Position numbers and translations under genes: made by a program. A stretch of DNA of 64,000 nt from Thermococcus sp. JdF3 (lineage in GTDB: Archaea; Methanobacteriota_B; Thermococci; Thermococcales; Thermococcaceae): the NCBI RefSeq assembly GCF_012027495.1, contig NZ_SNUK01000006.1:1-64000 (forward strand), given 5' to 3'. Below, piece after piece: positions 58,504 through 64,000 of the stretch (position 1 is its first letter; each line of letters begins with the position of its first letter). The notes below the pieces were generated by a model. That model was not told the origin of the DNA. It saw nothing but the letters and a program-made list of their open reading frames with translations, and ran no database searches.

Positions 58504-59823
58504 ATGAAAATAGTGGTCGTCGGTTCTGGAACTGCCGGAAGCAACTTCGCCCTCTTCATGAGGAAGCTCGACAGGAAAGCTGAGATAACCGTCATCGGAA
58601 AGGAGGAAACGATGCAGTACTCCCCCTGCGCCCTGCCTCACGTTATCAGCGGCACGATAGAGAAGCCCGAGGACGTTATCGTCTTCCCCAACGAGTTCTA
58701 CGAGAAGCAGAAGATTGAGCTCATGCTCGGAACGGAAGTCAAGTCCATAGACCGCGAGAGGAAAGTCGTAATTACCGATGAGGGCGAGGTTCCCTACGAC
58801 AAGCTTGTCCTGGCGGTTGGCTCTAAGGCCTTTGTTCCACCCATCAAGGGCGTGGAGAACGAGGGAGTGTTCACCCTCAAGAGCCTCGACGACGTGAGGA
58901 GGATAAAGGCCTACATAGCCGAGAGGAAGCCGAAGAAGGCCGTCGTCATCGGCGCCGGTTTAATCGGCCTCGAGGGGGCCGAGGCCTTTGCGAAGCTCGG
59001 CATGGAGGTTCTAATTGTTGAGCTCATGGACAGGCTCATGCCGACCATGCTCGACAAAGACACCGCCAAGCTCGTCCAGGCCGAGATGGAGAAACACAAC
59101 ATAACTTTCCGCTTCAACGAGGGAGTTAGCGAGATAATCGGAAGCCCGGTCAGGGCGGTCAGGATAGGCGATGAGGAAGTCCCGGCCGATCTGGTTCTCG
59201 TCGCCACAGGTGTGAGGGCCAACACCGACCTGGCGAAGGCGGCCGGGCTTGAGGTGAACCGCGGAATAGTCGTCAACGAGCACCTCCAGACGAGCGACCC
59301 GGACATCTACGCGATAGGCGACTGCGCGGAGGTCATTGATGCCGTTACCGGGGGAAGGACGCTCAGCCAGCTCGGGACGAGCGCGGTGAGAATGGCGAAG
59401 GTTGCGGCGGAGCACATAGCTGGAAAGGACGTCGCCTTCAGGCCGACCTTCAACACCGCAATAACCGAGCTCTTCGGCCTCGAGATAGGCACCTTCGGAA
59501 TAACCGAAGAGAGGGCGAAGAGAGAGGGCATTGCGATAGCCGTTGGCAAGTTCAAAGGCTCCACCAAGCCCGAGTACTACCCTGGCGGCAAGCCGATAAC
59601 GGTTAAAGTAATCTTCAGGAAGTCCGACAGGAAGCTAATCGGCGCGCAGATAGTCGGCGGGGAAAGGGTTTGGGGCAGGATAATGACGCTCTCAGCTTTG
59701 GCACAGAAGGGCGCGACCGTTGAGGACGTCGTTTACCTTGAGACCGCCTACGCCCCGCCGGTAAGCCCGACCATCGACCCGATAAGCGTCGCCGCTGAGA
59801 TGGCGCTCAGGAGGTTCCGCTGA
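58504..59823 (+). CDS. CoA-disulfide reductase / NAD(P)H oxidase family flavoprotein
   Basis: 439 residues. FAD motif VVVGSGTAGSNFAL at the N-terminus, redox cysteine in MQYSPCALPHV near residue 42, NAD(P) motif VVIGAGLIGLEGAEAF near 147, IYAIGDCAEV near 267 and a C-terminal dimerisation domain. Related to P. furiosus CoADR/NOX and NSR enzymes that reduce CoA disulfide, polysulfide or sulfur. No rhodanese domain. SD ggtggtg; TATA-like ctttttatacc near 58467. Only 0 bases from the UbiA gene. Confidence 0.88.
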   Translation: MKIVVVGSGTAGSNFALFMRKLDRKAEITVIGKEETMQYSPCALPHVISGTIEKPEDVIVFPNEFYEKQKIELMLGTEVKSIDRERKVVITDEGEVPYDKLVLAVGSKAFVPPIKGVENEGVFTLKSLDDVRRIKAYIAERKPKKAVVIGAGLIGLEGAEAFAKLGMEVLIVELMDRLMPTMLDKDTAKLVQAEMEKHNITFRFNEGVSEIIGSPVRAVRIGDEEVPADLVLVATGVRANTDLAKAAGLEVNRGIVVNEHLQTSDPDIYAIGDCAEVIDAVTGGRTLSQLGTSAVRMAKVAAEHIAGKDVAFRPTFNTAITELFGLEIGTFGITEERAKREGIAIAVGKFKGSTKPEYYPGGKPITVKVIFRKSDRKLIGAQIVGGERVWGRIMTLSALAQKGATVEDVVYLETAYAPPVSPTIDPISVAAEMALRRFR

Positions 59824-60672
59824 GTGGAGCTTAGGGCTCTACTTTCCCTTCTTCGTCCCAAGTTCGCCCTTCCCTCCCTCGTTCCGGGCTTAGTGGCCTT
59901 TACCATCGCGCGCTACCACTACGGAGTTTTCTTCACGGCTGATTTTCTCATAGCGATGCTCGTGGTCTTTCTCGTCACGTCGGCGGGCCTCGTCATCAAC
60001 GAGTACCACGACTACGAGCTGGATTTGCTGGCCAACAGAACCGAACTCCCCCTCGTGAGCGGAAAGGTGAGCCTGAGGGTCGCTAAACTCCTCGGCTACG
60101 GCCTCCTAATTCCGGCGCTTGCCCTTTCCGCGCTGATATCCATTAAGGCCTTTGCTATAACGCTCATCGCCTCTTTCCTCGCCATAGCGTACTCCGCCCC
60201 TCCGCTGCGCTTCAAGGCGAGGCCCCTCGTCGATTCGCTAACCAACGGTCTCACCTACGGCCCCGTCACGATGGGGCTTATCTTTGAGTCCCTCGGCCTT
60301 CCGGTGAGATGGGCGGTCGTTTACTCCCTCCCCTTCTTCGTTCTCCTCTCGGCCGGCCACATGATACTCGCGATACCGACCATAGAGGAGGACCTCGCCC
60401 TGGGGGCAAGAACCTCCGCCTCGTGGCTCGGGCGGGAGAGGGGAATAAAGGTCGGGATGCTTCTCTTTGTCCTATCCTCCCTCATGGTCGTCGTCTACTG
60501 CCTCCTCGGATACTACCCGCTTCCCTCTGTCCTTTCGCTCCCTTTTATGGCATATTCTGTCCTTCAACTATGGCACTGGCTCGACGGTGCTGAAAGGCAG
60601 GAAGTGTTCCGGAAGATGGAGGCGGCTTTTCTCATGGGGGCGCTGGTTTTCCTGCTTCCCTTCTTCCTCTGA
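59824..60672 (+). CDS. UbiA-family prenyltransferase
   Basis: 282 residues, about eight membrane helices. First Asp-rich motif NEYHDYELD near residue 59, followed by NRTELPLVSGKVS; the second, normally DxxDxxGD, is AIPTIEEDLALGAR with Glu-Glu-Asp. It moves a prenyl chain to an acceptor: archaeal relatives make digeranylgeranylglyceryl phosphate or quinone-like products, but the motif variants make me leave the substrate open. GTG start directly after the previous stop codon. Confidence 0.78.
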   Translation: MELRALLSLLRPKFALPSLVPGLVAFTIARYHYGVFFTADFLIAMLVVFLVTSAGLVINEYHDYELDLLANRTELPLVSGKVSLRVAKLLGYGLLIPALALSALISIKAFAITLIASFLAIAYSAPPLRFKARPLVDSLTNGLTYGPVTMGLIFESLGLPVRWAVVYSLPFFVLLSAGHMILAIPTIEEDLALGARTSASWLGRERGIKVGMLLFVLSSLMVVVYCLLGYYPLPSVLSLPFMAYSVLQLWHWLDGAERQEVFRKMEAAFLMGALVFLLPFFL

Positions 60673-60734
60673 GCAGTTGGATCATCAACAAAGTTTAAGT
60701 GCTCTCCCAACAACTTGGGTTTTAGGTGATTGAT

Positions 60735-62480
60735 ATGAAGGTGGACGAGAGGGATAAAATACTGCTCGGCCTCGGAACAGGGGTGCTTCTCGCGTCGAGC
60801 ATGAGAATCTTCGTCGCCGGCGCTTACTCGAGCCTGGAAAAGACGTTCTTCTACGGGATGAACTTCCCCTCCGGACTGGGAATTCTCCTGCTCCTGCTTG
60901 CGGCGTTTCTCGTCGGGCGGCTTGGTAGGAAGATCGGAGCGGCCATAATGGCCGCCTACGCCATCGCGCTCCTCGCCACGGACGCAACTGAATACACGCA
61001 CCTGATAGCGGCCTTTGCCCTTCCAGTGGCTCTGGCCCTCGTCAAGGAGCTTGAGGTCAAGTACCTGGCGATCGGCCTCGTTGCCGACCTGAGCCTCCGC
61101 GTTCTGGCCACCGGCGGGGAACCGGCTGATTTCCCCTACACGAGGGTAATCCTGGCCGTCCTTCTGTTCCTCGGCTCATACACTCTCTGGAAGGAACCGG
61201 GAACCCTCAAGAAGCCCGGCTTTGGGCTGTACGCCTTCGCCGCCCTTCTGGAGCTCGGCCTCATCTACCCCAACGCCGTGATGCGCTACTCCGGAATGAC
61301 TGTCTATTACCTGCCCGAGTTCATCGGCTTCTCCCTGCTCGTGGCCCTGGCGATTCTTCTCGGCCCGTACCTTGCCAGAAAGCCCTCCCTCGCGATGGCC
61401 CTACTCGTCCTCGGTTCGGCCACGCTCTTCCTCAAGCCACTCTCGCTCATCGGCCTCCCCTTAGCTCTCGCGGCTTCAATGGCGCTGGTTGAGAACGCCA
61501 AGGGCAGCAGGGGAGGAGTCATAGGTGCGTTCTACCTCTTCCTCGTCTCAACGCTCGCCATAGGTGCCTACGTGGGCAGGGACATAGGGCTGGCCTTCAT
61601 GGAGGACAGGCTTGAGATTTTGATTCTGGTCGCTTCAGTAATCTACGCCCTCAGCGCCTACGGGAAGGACCGCGAAGTTGGACTCCCAAACGCGAGGGAA
61701 ATGGCCGGTCCGCTGGCCGGCCTCATCGTCGCCTCCCTGATAACCCTGGCACTCTTCAACCCGGGGCCAACCTACGGCGAAGCGAAAAAGGACGTCCTCA
61801 TCTGGACCTATAACGTCCACCAGGGCTTCGGGCCCTACGACGGCACCTTCAACGGCTATGAACTGGTTAACCTTTTAGCCGAGCAGAGGCCGGACGTGTG
61901 GCTGGCCCAGGAGGTTGTTGGCGGAATGATAGCCAACGGCTACCAGGACGTGCCCCTCTTCATCTCCGCCCGCCTGGGCTACGCCTACGAGTACAAGCCC
62001 GCTGTTGAGGGAAGCTACGGGATAGCGGTCTTCTCCCACTGGCACATGAGAACAGAGGGTGAACTCAACCTTGAGAGCGTCGGCCAGGCGAGACCGGCAC
62101 AGAAGGTCTTCATCGAGGAACTCGGCCTCACCCTAGTGAACGTCCACATGGGGCTGAGCGAGGAGGAGAGGGCGATGCAGGCCGAGGAGCTGCTCAAGTT
62201 CGCGGAGAGCAAACCGGTGGCCCAGGTAATAGGGGGCGACACCAACGCGGAGCCTGACGAGGAGGCAATAGCAATACTCACGCGCGACTACCGCGACGCC
62301 TTCCCCGAGAGGCCCCCGTACACCTTCCTCTGGGAGCGCAACGGGGTCAGGGACGAGGAGAACATAGACTACATTCTGCTCAAGAGGGACTGGCCGGCCC
62401 GGGTTAAGGACTACGGTTGCCTCTGCGACGTCGAGGTTTCCGACCACAGGCCGGTGTGGGCGGTCATCGAGCTTCCGTGA
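60735..62480 (+). CDS. membrane protein with C-terminal endonuclease/exonuclease/phosphatase domain
   Basis: 581 residues. About ten membrane helices in the first 345 residues, then an EEP domain: [44 protein letters not shown] and VSDHRPVW, all metal or phosphate-binding motifs. The catalytic domain probably sits outside the membrane. Eukaryotic PGAP2-interacting and sphingomyelinase-like proteins have this layout, so a phospholipid or lipid-linked phosphate substrate is plausible. ATG 60735 after aggtgat. Confidence 0.82.
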   Translation: MKVDERDKILLGLGTGVLLASSMRIFVAGAYSSLEKTFFYGMNFPSGLGILLLLLAAFLVGRLGRKIGAAIMAAYAIALLATDATEYTHLIAAFALPVALALVKELEVKYLAIGLVADLSLRVLATGGEPADFPYTRVILAVLLFLGSYTLWKEPGTLKKPGFGLYAFAALLELGLIYPNAVMRYSGMTVYYLPEFIGFSLLVALAILLGPYLARKPSLAMALLVLGSATLFLKPLSLIGLPLALAASMALVENAKGSRGGVIGAFYLFLVSTLAIGAYVGRDIGLAFMEDRLEILILVASVIYALSAYGKDREVGLPNAREMAGPLAGLIVASLITLALFNPGPTYGEAKKDVLIWTYNVHQGFGPYDGTFNGYELVNLLAEQRPDVWLAQEVVGGMIANGYQDVPLFISARLGYAYEYKPAVEGSYGIAVFSHWHMRTEGELNLESVGQARPAQKVFIEELGLTLVNVHMGLSEEERAMQAEELLKFAESKPVAQVIGGDTNAEPDEEAIAILTRDYRDAFPERPPYTFLWERNGVRDEENIDYILLKRDWPARVKDYGCLCDVEVSDHRPVWAVIELP

Positions 62481-62511
62481 GGTTTTTTTATTTCCCCCTC
62501 CACTCCTCTCC

Positions 62512-63051
62512 ATGCCGTCGAGGGTCAGGGTGAGCAGGCTGATGGCCTACATTCTGCGCCACTCCCCGGAGGAGTTCGGGCTGAAGCCTGACTCCAGGGG
62601 CTTCGTTCCCCTGGAGGAGCTCGTGAGTGCCCTGCGGAGCGTTTATCCCGATGTCACCGAGGAGTTCGTGAGGGAGATAGTCCGGCTCGACCCCAAGGGG
62701 CGCTACGAGATTAGGGATGGGAACATCCGCGCCCGCTACGGCCACAGCTTTCCGGTCTCTCTAAACCACGAGGAGGACACGGAATCGGAGGTTCTCTACC
62801 ACGGAACGCCGAGGAGGAACCTCACGCGGATTCTGAAAGAAGGACTCAAACCGATGAAGCGGCAGTTCGTTCACCTAACGACGAGCAAAAGTGAGGCAAT
62901 CGAAACGGGCAGGAGGCACGGGAGGGACGTGGTTCTTCTCGTCATAGACGCCGACTGTCTGAGGAAGAGGGGCCTGAGGATCTACAGAGCCGGAAAGAAC
63001 GTCAGGATAGTCGAACGCGTTCCGCCCGAGTGCATCACCCTGGCAGTCTGA
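62512..63051 (+). CDS. kptA: RNA 2'-phosphotransferase (Tpt1/KptA)
   Basis: 179 residues. Removes a splice-junction 2'-phosphate to NAD. N-terminal winged helix ([31 protein letters not shown]), NAD-binding YGHSFPV, LYHGTP, HLTTSK and the C-terminal catalytic domain end VPPECI. Archaeal role is uncertain since tRNA splicing there leaves no 2'-phosphate. No SD; a TATA-like ttttttatttcc about 25 bases upstream suggests a leaderless transcript. Confidence 0.93.
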   Translation: MPSRVRVSRLMAYILRHSPEEFGLKPDSRGFVPLEELVSALRSVYPDVTEEFVREIVRLDPKGRYEIRDGNIRARYGHSFPVSLNHEEDTESEVLYHGTPRRNLTRILKEGLKPMKRQFVHLTTSKSEAIETGRRHGRDVVLLVIDADCLRKRGLRIYRAGKNVRIVERVPPECITLAV

Positions 63052-64000
63052 GGGCTAAAACGAAGGCCAGCCCGAGGGGAATCAGCGTGCTCACGAAGTT
63101 CAGGGTGAAGCTTATCCCCGATAGGTAGCCCCCGAGGAGAGGCCCGACGACCCAGCCCAGGCTCATCATCGCGTTCAGCAGGCCCATCCCCTGGCCGCGT
63201 TCGCTCACCCTCACCCGCTCGGCGACGTAAGTGGAGGCCGAATTCAGCGTCATTGACCACTTCACGCCCGAGAGGAAGGCAACGGGGAGCATTAGGTAGA
63301 TGCTTTTCGCGAAGGCGTAACCGAGGAAAGCGATACCGTAGCCGGCTATGGAGAGGAGGTAGAACCTTTTGGCCCCGTACCTGTCGATGAGCCTCCCGAT
63401 GTAGTAGCCGCTCAGGGCGGCCGCGAGGGAATCGATGCCGAAGAGCAGGCCGACCCACTCCTCGCCGAAGGTCTCGCCGAAGTAAACCGGGACTACGGAG
63501 TAAACCTGGCCGCTGGCTACCATCATCAGCAGGACGCTGAGGTAGAAGGTTCCGAGGTGGCCCCGCATCAGCCTTCTCAGGGCTTTCTTTCCGACGGTCG
63601 CCCTATCGCTCTCCCGCCCTTCCTGGGGGATCAGGAGAAGCCTCGGCGCCCTTTTCGGCCGTGGTCTCTCGCGCATAGCCAGGGCTATAACCGCGGAAAC
63701 CGCCAGCAGAACGCCGGAAAGCACGAATATCCCCCTTATTCTGATTCTCTTTACAAGGAAGCCGCCGAGGAAGTTCCCAGCCATGTAGCCGGCGTTCTCA
63801 ACGGTTGAGAAGAGGCCGTAGGCCGAGCCTATCCTCGTGGAAAGCTCCGCTATGAGGGCCGACTTGGCAGGCATCATTGCCGAGCCGAGCGCTCCTTGAG
63901 CCGTTCTCAGGGCGAGTAGAGCCAGGGGAGTCGATACCAGGGCCATCAGGGCGTAGAAGAAGCCCGTGGAGAAGAGGCCGAGGGCTATGAAGCCTTTCCT
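63035..64000 (-). CDS. MFS transporter, 5' end beyond the window
   Basis: At least 321 residues visible, reading out of the window at 64000 (upstream codons continue [20 protein letters not shown]). Helices and loops fit [26 protein letters not shown], and [20 protein letters not shown] in the 8-9 loop. Substrate unknown; drug-efflux-like. Overlaps kptA by 17 bases, convergently. Confidence 0.85.
   Translation of the reverse strand, partial: RKGFIALGLFSTGFFYALMALVSTPLALLALRTAQGALGSAMMPAKSALIAELSTRIGSAYGLFSTVENAGYMAGNFLGGFLVKRIRIRGIFVLSGVLLAVSAVIALAMRERPRPKRAPRLLLIPQEGRESDRATVGKKALRRLMRGHLGTFYLSVLLMMVASGQVYSVVPVYFGETFGEEWVGLLFGIDSLAAALSGYYIGRLIDRYGAKRFYLLSIAGYGIAFLGYAFAKSIYLMLPVAFLSGVKWSMTLNSASTYVAERVRVSERGQGMGLLNAMMSLGWVVGPLLGGYLSGISFTLNFVSTLIPLGLAFVLALRLPG

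Overview
The window is from a hyperthermophilic archaeon of the order Thermococcales, most likely a Thermococcus with fairly high G+C. The evidence is archaeal 16S and 23S rRNA linked by tRNA-Ala with no 5S behind them, an archaeal SRP (7S) RNA, class I lysyl-tRNA synthetase, PAN, RIO2, diphthine synthase, tungsten aldehyde:ferredoxin oxidoreductase, Nfn, the four-subunit L-proline dehydrogenase, and gene orders I recall from T. kodakarensis (asparaginase / MFS / lipS2 / TPR / rio2 / MFS / pan; the subtilisin-bpsA stretch; nfn beside phosphopantothenate synthetase). Species cannot be named from sequence alone. Most genes carry a GGTG-type Shine-Dalgarno; several appear leaderless.

Layout. 1-4.7 kb: rRNA operon (16S truncated by the window edge). 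4.8-24.9 kb: core genes, including an MDP-1-like phosphatase, a polyprenol-kinase-like membrane enzyme, lysS, a PhoU-like regulator, the asparaginase-MFS-lipS2 run, rio2, pan, an orphan Cas6 that seems to lack catalytic residues, a glycosylation cluster (GlcNAc-1-P transferase, HAD-GT2 fusion, DUF2304), and a BlaI-like repressor with an M48 membrane protease. 25-35 kb: tRNA-Arg, a palindromic repeat, AOR with its radical SAM maturase, a secreted subtilisin with a surface prenyltransferase-repeat protein, bpsA (branched polyamines) and ferredoxin. 35-47 kb: nicotinate phosphoribosyltransferase, an AT-rich ATPase island with a large palindromic operator, a C/D box sRNA overlapping the ribosome binding site of the next gene, nfnSL with a SurR-type site, phosphopantothenate synthetase, dphB and tRNA-Val.

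46.9-47.5 kb holds two adjacent elements of about 300 bp bounded by inverted repeats; a shorter relative lies behind tRNA-Arg. 47.5-51 kb: a 48-residue membrane protein, tRNA-Gly, tRNA-Phe, vapBC-queC, pyrD and SRP RNA. 51-54.5 kb: proline dehydrogenase operon with an extra 42-codon ORF. 54.5-58.4 kb: toxin-antitoxin remnants and pairs around an AT-rich pentapeptide-repeat potassium-channel-like gene. 58.5-64 kb: CoA-disulfide-reductase-type flavoprotein, UbiA enzyme, membrane EEP phosphatase, kptA and a truncated MFS gene.

Functionally the redox genes (ferredoxin, AOR, Nfn, proline dehydrogenase, disulfide reductase, IorB-like subunit) fit peptide and amino-acid fermentation linked to ferredoxin and sulfur, and the secreted protease would supply substrate. 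The most notable signals are the covarying palindromic repeats, the C/D sRNA whose two guides match 23S rRNA sites 22 nt apart in this same window, the ATG-less MFS gene and the non-catalytic Cas6.
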